Shown piece by piece: positions 25,025 to 33,704 of a stretch of DNA of 64,000 nt (positions are counted from its first letter, which is position 1; every line of letters starts with the position of its first letter). This DNA comes from Anaerolineaceae bacterium. GTDB taxonomy: Bacteria; Chloroflexota; Anaerolineae; Anaerolineales; Anaerolineaceae. Where the stretch lies: the NCBI GenBank assembly GCA_012839565.1, contig DUMZ01000020.1:62001-126000 (forward strand), written 5' to 3'. The position numbers and the translations under genes were made by a program. Below the pieces are notes generated by a model. It saw nothing but the letters and a program-made list of their open reading frames with translations. It made no database searches and was not told where the DNA came from.

Positions 25025-27028
25025 TTATGCAAGTTTCTCGTCAACCAGCGCTGTTACCATGTTCTCATCCGCCAGGTAAGGCAGGGTGATGTGCGCTTCG
25101 GACTGGCTTTCGTTGAACAGTGTGGCGGTTTCAATGGCGTTGGCGTTGCGCGCCCAGGAACGACGGGCGACACCGCTCATCACGTCCCAAATCATCGCGC
25201 TTTTGATGATTTCATCCACACGCTCAGAGCCGTCCAAAACCATACCAAAACCGCCATTAATCGACTTACCGATACCCACGCCACCGCCGTTGTGCAATGC
25301 CACCAGGCTCATACCCCGCGCGGCATTGCCCGCGAAACATTGCGTTGCCATATCCGCCATCACATTGCTGCCATCGCGAATGTTGGCGGTCTCTCGGAAG
25401 GGCGAGTCGGTACCACTCACGTCGTGATGGTCGCGACCGAGCATAATCGGGCCCACTTCGCCATCGCGCACCATGCGGTTAAATTCCAAAGCGATATCGC
25501 GGCGACCTCCGGCATCCTGGTACAAAATACGCGCCTGAGTTCCGACGACCAGGTTGTTTTCCATCGCGTCGCGAATCCAGATGTAATTGTCGCGGTCCTG
25601 ACCACGGCGGTTGGGGTCGATAATGCGCATGGCAGCCTGGTCGGTTTTAATCAAATCCGATTGCTTGCCACTCAGGCAGACCCATCGGAACGGGCCATAG
25701 CCATAGTCAAAGAGTTCGGGACCCATCAGGTCTTCAACATAAGACGGGAAGATAAAACCATCTTTCTCGTCGATGCCATTCTTCGAAATTTCCTTAACGC
25801 CGGAATCAAAAACCGACTTCAGGAAAGCGTTGCCATAGTCAAAGAAATAAGTACCCCGCTCGTGCAGAATCTTGATCAGTTCATAGTGCTTGCGCAAAGT
25901 TTTATCCACCAAAACGCGGAAACCTTCGCGGTCATCGTGCAACATCTGCGTGCGTTGCGCAAAAGTGAGGCCCTGCGGACAGTAGCCACCGCCATAAACA
26001 TCATGGCAGGAGGTTTGGTCAGAAAGCAGGTCAATATGAATGTCACGGTCTACCGCGTACTGCAAAAGGTCAACGATATTGCCATGATAGGCAATCGACG
26101 TTGACACGCCGGCGTCCAGCGCCTTGCGCGCTTCTGCGAAAACGATTTCCAGGTCATCCGAGACTAAAGACACCCAGCCCTGCTTATAGCGGGTTTGGAT
26201 GCGCGAAAGGTCAACTTCAGCAAAAACACCCACGCCCTTGGCAATTTCTACCGCCTTGGGTTGCGCGCCACTCATACCGCCCAAGCCAGAGGATACAAAA
26301 AGCTTGCCGGTCAGGTCACCATCGGGTGCCACGCCCAGGTACTTGCGTCCCGCGGTCAAAATGGTGTTGAAAGTGCCATGCACAATGCCCTGGGGTCCGA
26401 TGTACATCCAACCGCCGGCAGTCATTTGTCCGTAATTACATACGCCCATTTCTTCGGCGATTTCCCAGTCTTCCATATTGTCAAAAATGCCGACCATCAA
26501 ACCGTTGGTGATAATCACGCGTGGCGCGCTGGGGTGCGATTTGAACAAGCCCAAAGGATGCCCCGACATCACCACCAGGGTTTGCTCTTCGGTGAGTTCT
26601 TCAAGATAGCGCATAATCAACTGGTATTGCATCCAGTTTTGGCAAACAGAGCCGGTTTCGCCGTAGGTAACGAGTTCATAGGGATACAAGGCGACTTCAA
26701 AATCAAGGTTGTTGTCAATCATCACCTGAAAAGCCTTGCCGGCCAGGCATTTGCCCTTGTATTCGTCAATCGGCTTGCCATACAGGCGCCCTTCCGGACG
26801 GTAGCGATAGGCATAAACGCGTCCCATTGTAGTAAGTTCTTCGAGAAACTCGGGGGCAAGTTCCGCGTGAAGGCTTTCGGGCACATAGCGCAGGGCGTTT
26901 TTTATGGCGGTTACGGTTTGGGCTTTGGTCAACCTGAAACCACGATCCGGCGCGCGTCGAATGCCTTCCTGAAAAGTCTTTTTGGGTGGCAGTTGGTCAG
27001 ATAATGTAATTCGTTTTATGGCTTGCAT
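25025..27028 (-). CDS. hutU: Urocanate hydratase
   Basis: A 667-residue enzyme converting urocanate to imidazolonepropionate, the second step of histidine breakdown, with tightly bound NAD+. I start it at ATG 27028 because GGAG lies just upstream and the upstream extension has no family character. Recognisable blocks are NYGQMTAGGWMYIGPQGIVHG, the dinucleotide-binding SSGLGGMSGAQPKA, DQTSCHDVYGGGYCPQG, GPFRWVCLSGK and LHNGGGVGIGKSINGGFGMVLDG. The length is that of the longer, non-Pseudomonas-type urocanases. No other hut gene (hutH, hutI, hutG or a formiminotransferase) is in the window, so it stands alone here. A dyad TTGTACAA lies about 40 bases upstream. Confidence 0.95.
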   Translation of the reverse strand: MQAIKRITLSDQLPPKKTFQEGIRRAPDRGFRLTKAQTVTAIKNALRYVPESLHAELAPEFLEELTTMGRVYAYRYRPEGRLYGKPIDEYKGKCLAGKAFQVMIDNNLDFEVALYPYELVTYGETGSVCQNWMQYQLIMRYLEELTEEQTLVVMSGHPLGLFKSHPSAPRVIITNGLMVGIFDNMEDWEIAEEMGVCNYGQMTAGGWMYIGPQGIVHGTFNTILTAGRKYLGVAPDGDLTGKLFVSSGLGGMSGAQPKAVEIAKGVGVFAEVDLSRIQTRYKQGWVSLVSDDLEIVFAEARKALDAGVSTSIAYHGNIVDLLQYAVDRDIHIDLLSDQTSCHDVYGGGYCPQGLTFAQRTQMLHDDREGFRVLVDKTLRKHYELIKILHERGTYFFDYGNAFLKSVFDSGVKEISKNGIDEKDGFIFPSYVEDLMGPELFDYGYGPFRWVCLSGKQSDLIKTDQAAMRIIDPNRRGQDRDNYIWIRDAMENNLVVGTQARILYQDAGGRRDIALEFNRMVRDGEVGPIMLGRDHHDVSGTDSPFRETANIRDGSNVMADMATQCFAGNAARGMSLVALHNGGGVGIGKSINGGFGMVLDGSERVDEIIKSAMIWDVMSGVARRSWARNANAIETATLFNESQSEAHITLPYLADENMVTALVDEKLA

Positions 27029-27175
27029 GGCATCTCCTGTAGTATTAATAATCTCTGTTTCACCTTTGATTGTACAACAAGTTTCAGAATCCCGAGCGAA
27101 TTTTCCCATTTGTTTTGTGGGACACATGGATTTGTAATTGGCCTGTAAAATAACTGTAACCAGCTAGATTTTCTA

Positions 27176-27204
27176 TTGTCGTTCTTATAAAAATCTGGTT
27201 TAAT
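27176..27204 (+). promoter_or_regulatory. Promoter of the SPFH gene
   Basis: TTGTCG (27176-27181), a 17-base spacer and TTTAAT (27199-27204) precede the ATG at 27225, which has an AGAGAGG ribosome site. Confidence 0.55.
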
Positions 27205-27224
27205 TATGGTGAAAGAGAGGTAAT

Positions 27225-28103
27225 ATGTTCGACGGAAGTTTTACAACAAGTTCAAGCACCAGCACGAACCCACCCCCCAACAAGCCTAATATTAAGAGTT
27301 TTAAAATAGGTAAACACGCCTTTTGGATTATCCTTGCTGTAGTCGTTGTTGTTATATTACTGCGCGCAGCCATTTATGTTGTTCCCGCCGGTAATGTGGG
27401 TGTTATTACCCGCTGGGGCGCTGCAAATCGCACATCCCTGGCAGGCATTCATGTCAAAATCCCCTTTGCGGAAAATGTGATCATGATGAGCACCCGTACT
27501 CAAAAGGACGAATCTCCCGCCACGGCAATGTCCAACAACTTGCAGGTGGTTTCATCGCAAATCGCGGTCAACTATCGCCTGGATGGCAACAAAGCCTTGC
27601 AGGTTTTTCAGGAAATCGGCCCCAACTACGCTGAAATTGTCGTCGCGCCGGCGATTCAAAACGCCTTCAAAGCCGCCACAGCCCGCTTTACCGCGGAAGA
27701 ACTCATCACCAAACGCGGTGAGGTTCGCCAAATGGCGGAAGATGAACTCATCGCCCAGATAGAACCCTACCATATTATTGTTGAGAACTTCAACATCATC
27801 AATATGGATTTTTCCGCGGAATATCAAAACGCGATTGAAGCAAAACAGGTTGCTCAACAACAGGTAGAAACATCCAAGCAAAAGCTGGCTCAGGCCGAAA
27901 TTGACGCCCAAACCGTCATCGCCCAGGCGCAGGGTCAGGCTGATGCCCAAAAAGCGCTCAAAGACACCGGCGCGCTTACGCCAGAATATCTGCAATACTT
28001 GTTCCTGACCAAATGGAATGGCATCCTGCCCCAGGTCATGACCAGTGGTTCAGGCATGATGCTGGATATCACGCAATTCATGCAGGGCCCCGAAAAACCA
28101 TAA
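27225..28103 (+). CDS. SPFH/prohibitin family membrane protein
   Basis: A 292-residue protein. A Ser/Thr/Pro-rich head of about 30 residues precedes one membrane span (about 36-57, WIILAVVVVVILL). The SPFH/Band 7 domain follows (VPAGNVGVITRWGA, IAVNYRLD, ITKRGEVRQMAEDEL) and leads to a coiled-coil with EAKQVAQQQVETSKQKLAQAEI. The tail is short. It resembles prohibitins and HflC-like proteins that form ring scaffolds in the membrane and control protease FtsH in other bacteria. No FtsH or HflK partner is adjacent. It is a monocistronic gene with its own promoter and terminator. Confidence 0.88.
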   Translation: MFDGSFTTSSSTSTNPPPNKPNIKSFKIGKHAFWIILAVVVVVILLRAAIYVVPAGNVGVITRWGAANRTSLAGIHVKIPFAENVIMMSTRTQKDESPATAMSNNLQVVSSQIAVNYRLDGNKALQVFQEIGPNYAEIVVAPAIQNAFKAATARFTAEELITKRGEVRQMAEDELIAQIEPYHIIVENFNIINMDFSAEYQNAIEAKQVAQQQVETSKQKLAQAEIDAQTVIAQAQGQADAQKALKDTGALTPEYLQYLFLTKWNGILPQVMTSGSGMMLDITQFMQGPEKP

Positions 28104-28127
28104 GATTTTTTTTAGACTGTTCCCATA

Positions 28128-28163
28128 AGAGCCAGGTGTCCTAAGTAACGCGCCTGGCTCTTT
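28128..28163 (+). terminator. Terminator of the SPFH gene
   Basis: AGAGCCAGG and CCTGGCTCT form a 9-bp stem with a 16-base loop, followed by TT; 24 bases after the stop codon. Confidence 0.75.
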
Positions 28164-28188
28164 GCTATTCCCAGGCGAACTGCATTAC

Positions 28189-28217
28189 AAAAAAGAGCGT
28201 GCCTTTTGACACGCTCT
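28189..28217 (-). terminator. Terminator of the secreted protein gene
   Basis: On the minus strand AGAGCGTG, loop TCAAAAGG, CACGCTCT is followed by TTTTTT, 43 bases after the stop at 28260. Confidence 0.85.
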
Positions 28218-28259
28218 GTATTGTCTAAACACTGGTCACTAATCTCTATAGTTCAAACC

Positions 28260-28934
28260 CTATTTTTGAATGGCTGGAAATCCCAGGCCAAAAAGTGCGG
28301 GGGGCGGTTCCGAATATTGGATGTTGACACTACTTAATAAAAGGGTATTACTCGCTCCCGCAGGAAAAGTTACGATTATCTGATAGGTGTCATACATACC
28401 CATCTTATGATTTACCCTAATAGCTGGTGTATAACCATATCCGTCGGCACCAGATGAAAATTTTTCCACTATTATAGTACCAGCTTCATCACCTAAATAG
28501 GAATTTTTAATTATTTGGAATTTCAAATCTCTATCAGGATCAGCGTCATAGTAATTAAAGAAAACCCATTCAAATGTAGATCCATAAGGTATAAGCACAG
28601 GATAGGTAATGAAGCACGAAGCAGAGAGAGTCCCTTTGGGGCCTATTTTGCCAAAACTCTCACCCCTAAAACGACCTTCGCATTGTTCAAAATATGGATA
28701 AAAATGCCAGCCAGCAATATTCAGAATTTTATCACCAGCTTGAATGGTGTTGTCCAACTCTCTTTCTGGCCCTGCATAGGGTTGCCTAAAGATTTCTTCT
28801 GAATCGTCTGGTTGGTTTGGCGAAACAGGATTGCTGACATCAGCCTGAGCAATACTGCCTTGTTGGGGCAACATTACAAGCAGAAGCCCTAAAATTACAA
28901 TAAGGTTTAGAATGCGTTTGTGTGTGCTTGACAT
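28260..28934 (-). CDS. Secreted protein of unknown function
   Basis: I do not recognise this 224-residue protein. A signal peptide covers residues 1-30 (LNLIVILGLLLVMLPQ ending IAQA). The mature part is beta-rich with few cysteines (an EQCEGRF and an SCFITY that might pair), and aromatic-rich segments such as GWHFYPYFEQ and FEWVFFNYYDADPDRD. It looks like a small beta-sandwich. The C-terminus LFGLGFPAIQK resembles, loosely, the RLYLPIGLK end of the LRR proteins. It is monocistronic, with its own terminator, and divergent from mgtC. Confidence 0.65.
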   Translation of the reverse strand: MSSTHKRILNLIVILGLLLVMLPQQGSIAQADVSNPVSPNQPDDSEEIFRQPYAGPERELDNTIQAGDKILNIAGWHFYPYFEQCEGRFRGESFGKIGPKGTLSASCFITYPVLIPYGSTFEWVFFNYYDADPDRDLKFQIIKNSYLGDEAGTIIVEKFSSGADGYGYTPAIRVNHKMGMYDTYQIIVTFPAGASNTLLLSSVNIQYSEPPPALFGLGFPAIQK

Positions 28935-29157
28935 GATACGTCCTCCTTGTTGATAATTTAATAAAATTTTACTCTACGATGCTATTTTTGGGTGTTTTTT
29001 TCCTCTGATTTTTTTGCTTTTCACTTGAATCTTAATTTCACACTCGCATTCCATCATAATAGAAACAGCTGAGCAAACGCACACTCCATTTCGCGCCTTT
29101 TTAAAAACATGATAAAATTAGCATCACCTAAACAAAAGAAAGACGCACAAACCAACA

Positions 29158-29823
29158 ATGACCTTAACCACACCTGTTCTCGACATTTTACTCCGCCTGG
29201 GGCTCGCCCTGATACTCGGCGGTGTGGTTGGCTTTGAACGCGAACGCGACAGCCAGCCGGCAGGTTTGCGCACGCATATGATTTTGGTGCTTGGCGCTTG
29301 TTTAGCGGCGATTATCTCCGAAGAAATGGGCGCGCGATTTGGTTCAGACCCCACCCGCCTTGCCGCGCAGGTCATCTCGGGTATCGGTTTCCTGGGCGCG
29401 GGCGCGATTTTGCGCTTTGGGTTCAACATCAAAGGGCTCACCACCGCCACCACGCTCTGGACGATGGCAATAGTTGGTTTGGCTGTTGGTTTTGGTTATT
29501 ACCTGCTGGGCGCGTTGACAACGGTCTTCATGATTATCATCCTTACCATTATGAACGTCATCGAGAAGAAATTCGTCCGCATCAATTTGATTCGCAATAT
29601 CGTTGTGGACGTTGATTATCAAGACGGTATCATTCGCACGGTGCGCAAAGCAATCAGCAATATTGCCGAAAAAGTTGTTTCCTTTTCAGTTCGCAAGAGT
29701 GTGCGCAGTTCGCGTTTGCGCCTGACCATCGTCGCGCAGTTTAGAAGGTCTGAAAGCGTTGAAGATCTGGTGGAACTGCTTTCCAAAATTGAGGGTTTGC
29801 GCAGTATCAAAATTGACCAATAA
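29158..29823 (+). CDS. mgtC: MgtC/SapB family membrane protein
   Basis: A 221-residue protein. The MgtC domain occupies the first 125 residues with the conserved GGVVGFEREx(7)GLRTHM block, VLGACLAAIIS and GIGFLGAGAIL, and about four to five spans. The remaining 95 residues form a soluble ACT-like C-terminal domain (NIVVDVDYQDGIIRTVRKAI). In Salmonella and mycobacteria MgtC inhibits F-ATPase and aids survival at low magnesium; the role in environmental bacteria is unclear. The region upstream (28935-29157) is AT-rich and contains no gene. Confidence 0.9.
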   Translation: MTLTTPVLDILLRLGLALILGGVVGFERERDSQPAGLRTHMILVLGACLAAIISEEMGARFGSDPTRLAAQVISGIGFLGAGAILRFGFNIKGLTTATTLWTMAIVGLAVGFGYYLLGALTTVFMIIILTIMNVIEKKFVRINLIRNIVVDVDYQDGIIRTVRKAISNIAEKVVSFSVRKSVRSSRLRLTIVAQFRRSESVEDLVELLSKIEGLRSIKIDQ

Positions 29824-29846
29824 CGCTGGGCTGCACACTCTTGTTG

Positions 29847-29852
29847 TATACT
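29847..29852 (+). promoter_or_regulatory. -10 box of the helicase-associated gene, leaderless type
   Basis: TATACT lies seven bases before the ATG at 29860, with no ribosome site between. A start of transcription at the ATG is inferred. No clear -35 is seen. Confidence 0.45.
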
Positions 29853-29859
29853 CAACACG

Positions 29860-31503
29860 ATGCCTGAATTAATTTATCTCCTGCACGCACATGATTTCAG
29901 CTTCCTGCGCGTGGTCGCAGATTTGTGGGCGGTACCAGCCAGCGGTGCTGATAAACGCGCCTTTGTGCTTTCATTGACCGAGCTTCTGCCTGACCCAGCT
30001 GTTTTTGCGGAATTTTATGAAGGCTTGCCCGAACACGCCACTGAAGCTTTAAAAGCTTTAAAACAAGCTGGCGGGCAAATGCCCTGGGCGCGTTTCGCGC
30101 GGAAATATGGCGATTTGCGCCCGATGGGACAAGGCAAACGCAACCGCGAGCAGCCCTGGCATTTTCCAGTATCCACCGCTGAGATGCTTTACTACCGCGC
30201 GTTAATTGGGCGGGAGTTCATTCGCGTGGATGATGAGCTGCTTGAAACCGTCTATGTGCCTGAAGAATTTATCCCCTTATTGCCAGACGTTCCCGCGAAA
30301 GAAGTCACTGCTATCCAAAACAGCCTAAACCCTTGTAAAGCACCACCAGCAGATAAGCAAAATGAGGCTGGATTACAAGTGGTGAATGATTTCTGCACAC
30401 TTTTCGCGGCTTTGCGCCTTGGTGACGCGCAAAAGCGCCTGAAAAAATCCCCAAAGCCCTGGTCATACTGGCAGACTTTGCAAAGTCTTGGCGATGCCCT
30501 TGGACTGCTTGACGCCCATGGTTTGCCTGGCGATTTGGCACGCGCTTTGCTGGAACGCTCGCGTTCAGAAAGCCTGGCATGGCTGGCGCATAACTGGGCG
30601 AACGCGCGCAATTTCAATGAGCTCTTTCTTTTGCCTGGTTTTCGCTGCGAAGGCAGCTGGCGCAACCGCCCTTTGCCCACGCGTCGCAAATTACTGGACC
30701 TGCTGCTTGCCCTGCCTGCTGACACTTGGTACAAGCTGGCGGACTTCATCGCTTTTGTAGAAGAAAACGAACCCGATTTCCTGCGCCAGGGGGCTGACTA
30801 TGAGCTTTGGATGATTTATTCGGAGAGTTCTGGCACCTTACTGCGTGGCACAGACAGCTGGCAGGCGCTGGAACCTTATTTTATTAAGGATTTCATTACA
30901 CGCTGGATGTACTGGCTGGGATTGACCCGCATTTATCACGACTCAAGCGGTGAGACTTACTTTGCTTTGACAGCGCGTGCCGAATATTTGGATGGCATGA
31001 TGTCATCGACTGACAGCGCGCAAGATGAGCCTTTGATTGCCCAGCCCGACGGAAAAATCCTGATGACAGATAAAACGGCGCCCATCGCGCGCTACCAGGT
31101 GGCACGCTTTGCGGAGTGGCTTGAGCTGGGCCCAAAGCGGTACAGTTTTCAGCTTACGCCTGCTTCACTGGCCAAAGCGACTCAATCGGGTTTGAGTACG
31201 CGACATTTGCTGAGCCTTTTGCGCAAATATGGCAAATCCGCGCCACCACCCACGCTGCTAAAAGCGCTCAATCGCTGGCAGGAACATGGCACCGAAGCCA
31301 GTATCGAAACTTTAACTATCCTTCGCCTGAAATCGCCCGAAACACTACAAGCCTTAAAAGATTCCGACGCTAATACGTGGCTTGGGGAGTCCTTGAGCCC
31401 TGTGGCAGTCATTGTAAAGCCTGGTGGCGTTGAAAAAGTCCAGCAAGCCCTGGCGCGCCTGGGCTATCTGAGCGACTTTGAAATTCAAGGCCCGAAAAAA
31501 TGA
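29860..31503 (+). CDS. XPB/Ssl2-type helicase-associated domain protein without helicase core
   Basis: A 547-residue protein with no Walker motifs. The N-terminal third is helical (FAEFYEGLPEHATEALKALK, a winged-helix-like MPWARFARKYGDLRPMG). The C-terminal part (about residues 385-545) fits the XPB/Ssl2 N-terminal or Helicase_C_3 domain: LIAQPDGKILMTD, an alternation of LTPASLAKATQSGLSTRHLLSLLRKYG, RWQEHG and VEKVQQALARLGYL. Such stand-alone proteins are frequent in Chloroflexi and Actinobacteria and are thought to serve a partner XPB-like repair helicase. The next gene overlaps it by four bases. Confidence 0.75.
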   Translation: MPELIYLLHAHDFSFLRVVADLWAVPASGADKRAFVLSLTELLPDPAVFAEFYEGLPEHATEALKALKQAGGQMPWARFARKYGDLRPMGQGKRNREQPWHFPVSTAEMLYYRALIGREFIRVDDELLETVYVPEEFIPLLPDVPAKEVTAIQNSLNPCKAPPADKQNEAGLQVVNDFCTLFAALRLGDAQKRLKKSPKPWSYWQTLQSLGDALGLLDAHGLPGDLARALLERSRSESLAWLAHNWANARNFNELFLLPGFRCEGSWRNRPLPTRRKLLDLLLALPADTWYKLADFIAFVEENEPDFLRQGADYELWMIYSESSGTLLRGTDSWQALEPYFIKDFITRWMYWLGLTRIYHDSSGETYFALTARAEYLDGMMSSTDSAQDEPLIAQPDGKILMTDKTAPIARYQVARFAEWLELGPKRYSFQLTPASLAKATQSGLSTRHLLSLLRKYGKSAPPPTLLKALNRWQEHGTEASIETLTILRLKSPETLQALKDSDANTWLGESLSPVAVIVKPGGVEKVQQALARLGYLSDFEIQGPKK

Positions 31504-31973
31504 GCAAGCCATTGTTTTCAAAGCCTTCTGCCAGGGAGGGAGAAACCAAACGCCCAGTAAATCACTGGGCGCGTCTGGCGGGTTTTATCTTTTTATTGAT
31601 GGCACTGGCTGGATTTTTGCGGGTATTCGGTCTTTTATCGCTCAATCCCGTGCTAATCGCGTTTGAAACGTCAAAATGGGTGCAGGTTTACTTGTTAGTA
31701 GCAGGATTTCTGTATGGTGCAGTTAATCTCTTCGCTTTCTTTTGCATCGCCACGGTTTGGGATAAACGACATATCGTGGCGTGGGTCAGCGCCCTGATGA
31801 GCATCGCCTTTTACTGGTTGGAGCGGACTCTGTTTTGGGCACCCGACCAACGCGGCAAAGCCTGGCAGTTTATGCTTGCTCTCCATCTGGCATGGCTCAT
31901 CATCCTGACCTTGTTCACGCGTTTGGACATCAAAAACAAAAAGCTGGCCAAGGAAGACTCTAATCTTCCCTAA
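31500..31973 (+). CDS. Small four-span membrane protein of unknown function
   Basis: A 157-residue protein, not recognised. It has a basic N-terminus (MSKPLFSKPSAREGETKR) and four hydrophobic segments (about residues 26-45, 60-82, 88-104, 120-140). Its ATG overlaps the stop of the helicase-associated gene (ATGA), so the two are translationally coupled. Its last 14 bases overlap the convergent HTH gene. Confidence 0.7.
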   Translation: MSKPLFSKPSAREGETKRPVNHWARLAGFIFLLMALAGFLRVFGLLSLNPVLIAFETSKWVQVYLLVAGFLYGAVNLFAFFCIATVWDKRHIVAWVSALMSIAFYWLERTLFWAPDQRGKAWQFMLALHLAWLIILTLFTRLDIKNKKLAKEDSNLP

Positions 31974-32166
31974 ATTCCAGCAAATCACCCGGCTGGCATT
32001 GCAACACCGCGCAAATCGCATTGAGCGTATCGAACCGAATGGCGCGCGCTTTACCGGTTTTGAGTATGGAAAGATTGCTAAGCGTGATACCCACTTTTTC
32101 GGATAACTCGGTTAGGGTCATCTTTTGTTTGGCAAGTTCTACATCTAAATTTACAATAATGGCCAT
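31960..32166 (-). CDS. Xre-family HTH regulator (YozG-like)
   Basis: A 68-residue protein consisting of just a Cro/C1-type helix-turn-helix: MTLTELSEKVGITLSNLSIL as the HTH core and LNAICAVLQCQPGDLLEF as the closing helices. This short form is regularly encoded next to DUF2975 membrane proteins, as here (15 bases downstream of one). GGAGAG precedes the ATG. It probably regulates its own operon; target sites are not visible. Confidence 0.9.
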   Translation of the reverse strand: MAIIVNLDVELAKQKMTLTELSEKVGITLSNLSILKTGKARAIRFDTLNAICAVLQCQPGDLLEFRED

Positions 32167-32181
32167 AATCTCTCCGTTTCC

Positions 32182-32655
32182 CTAAATGGTTAGTTCGTTC
32201 TCGTTTTTATAGTCAACCGCTTTTTGGAAGAGCGATGCCAGTAAAAAGAAGAAAATTGAAACAATAACGGATGCCATGACGCCCACAACCACCCAAAAAT
32301 TAGTGATTGAGCCATCCACATTGGCACTCGTGTAGAAAAAAAGCGTAGCCAGAACGGGTATTGGCGCGAGACTGATGACAGCCATTAATTTTAACAAATT
32401 GACAGATTTTTGCTCGAATATATTGCCTTTATTGATGCGCAATAAAAGCAGAAAAGCAGCCACAAGTAGCGCGATGACACAGGCCAGGATAAGCCAACCC
32501 ATGATGAGCACGGGAACGCGCATATGGGCGATGGTGGGATTTGTCTCCGCGGTTTGATGTGAAAGTGGCACAAGATAAGCGCCTATCAAAACAACGACAA
32601 CTGCCGCCACGCACAATCCGAACATGACAATACTCGACATTACTTTATTTTTCAT
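32182..32655 (-). CDS. DUF2975 family membrane protein
   Basis: A 157-residue protein with four membrane spans (starting VMFGLCVAAVVVVLIGAYL). Two adjacent ATGs (32658 and 32655) follow AAGGAG; the second has the better spacing of six bases and is used here. A longer reading to 32703 is unlikely. The family has no established function; it forms a conserved pair with the following Xre gene, which suggests a membrane sensor or target controlled by that regulator. Confidence 0.8.
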   Translation of the reverse strand: MKNKVMSSIVMFGLCVAAVVVVLIGAYLVPLSHQTAETNPTIAHMRVPVLIMGWLILACVIALLVAAFLLLLRINKGNIFEQKSVNLLKLMAVISLAPIPVLATLFFYTSANVDGSITNFWVVVGVMASVIVSIFFFLLASLFQKAVDYKNENELTI

Positions 32656-32775
32656 CATAAACTCCTTGTCAGAACCTGGTATATTTTTGTTCTGATGCGC
32701 CAAGTTTATCTTAAAGTTTATCGAATGTCAATAAACTTTTGTTGTATTTCAATAAGTTCACAGATATTAAACAGA

Positions 32776-33621
32776 TTACCAGACAGAGTTTCGGCTAATA
32801 AGCTGGCCATTGTGCCAGTCAAGTTCATGGGCGGTGCTTTTCAGCCCGATGAGCCTTTCCGCCATGCCTTGCAGGTCTGCGCCATTGCCTGAAGTGTAAA
32901 GCGCGCGCGAGCCTGCTAGGGTTTGTGGATTTAGAAGCTCGTACTGTTTGAGCACACGCGCTGTTTGGCGGGCGATGGCAGGGGCGGGGTCAATCACCGT
33001 GGCACGATCACCGACAATCTCTTCAATCTGCGGAATAACAAACGGGAAATGCGTGCACGCCAGCACGATGCTGTCCACCCCTTCGGTCAGCATAGGGTCC
33101 AGCGCGTCATGTAGAATTTGCAAGGTTTCTTCTCCATCGAGATTACCTTTTTCAATTTGGGCAACCAAACCCGGACAAGTGCTTTGAAAAATCTCAACAC
33201 CCGCCGCGAATCGTTCCACCACCGAGGCGTAAAGTTCGCCATGCAAGGTGCTTGGCGTAGCCAGCACGCCAACTTTGTGCGTGTGAGTTTGCTCTGCGGC
33301 GGGTTTTACAGCGGGTTCCATGCCCACAAAGACTTGGTCCGGGTAAATCTCCCGCAGATATTTTAGAGCCGCAGCTGAAGCAGTGTTACAAGCGATGACA
33401 ATTATCTTCACCTTTTGGGCGATAAAAAACTGCGTCACACTTTCTGCCAAATCGCGCAGTTCATGCAAACTCCTGTCGCCATAAGGCACATTGGCCTGAT
33501 CGCCAAAGTATAGAAAATTTTCATACGGAAGCTGCTCAAGCAAGGCGCGCAGAACCGAAAGCCCACCAACGCCGGAGTCATACACGGCAATGGGATCGTT
33601 TTGGCGTTCTTGCTTGGTCAT
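32776..33621 (-). CDS. murI: Glutamate racemase
   Basis: A 281-residue cofactor-independent racemase that makes D-glutamate for peptidoglycan. The N-terminal catalytic Asp/Ser strand reads YDSGVGGLSVLRAL, the first Cys is in VIACNTASAAAL, and the second in VLACTHFPFVIP; FGDQANVPYG binds the substrate carboxylate. The length is typical. A perfect TATAAT box lies six bases before the ATG with no ribosome site, suggesting leaderless translation. It stands alone between the DUF2975 gene and an FHA protein. Confidence 0.95.
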   Translation of the reverse strand: MTKQERQNDPIAVYDSGVGGLSVLRALLEQLPYENFLYFGDQANVPYGDRSLHELRDLAESVTQFFIAQKVKIIVIACNTASAAALKYLREIYPDQVFVGMEPAVKPAAEQTHTHKVGVLATPSTLHGELYASVVERFAAGVEIFQSTCPGLVAQIEKGNLDGEETLQILHDALDPMLTEGVDSIVLACTHFPFVIPQIEEIVGDRATVIDPAPAIARQTARVLKQYELLNPQTLAGSRALYTSGNGADLQGMAERLIGLKSTAHELDWHNGQLISRNSVW

Positions 33622-33627
33622 GGCACT

Positions 33628-33633
33628 ATTATA
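33628..33633 (-). promoter_or_regulatory. -10 box of murI, leaderless type
   Basis: On the minus strand TATAAT, then AGTGCC, then the ATG. The six-base gap places the transcript start at the start codon. A -35 is not clear. Confidence 0.55.
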
Positions 33634-33660
33634 ATGGCATGTCTGGAGTTTCTGTGCAAA

Positions 33661-33688
33661 AAGAAAAAGCGCTCAGATATTGAGCGCT
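33661..33688 (-). terminator. Terminator of the FHA gene
   Basis: On the minus strand AGCGCTCA, loop ATATC, TGAGCGCT, then TTTTCTTTTT. It lies 17 bases after the stop at 33705 and also sits upstream of murI. Confidence 0.85.
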
Positions 33689-33704
33689 CTTGTTCACAAC
33701 AATC

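Noticed and set aside
24956..26104. Long open frame on the plus strand opposite hutU (382 codons)
   Set aside because: It lies antisense to a clearly conserved enzyme, has no ribosome site, and its His/Arg-rich product resembles no protein; it is a shadow of hutU codon usage.
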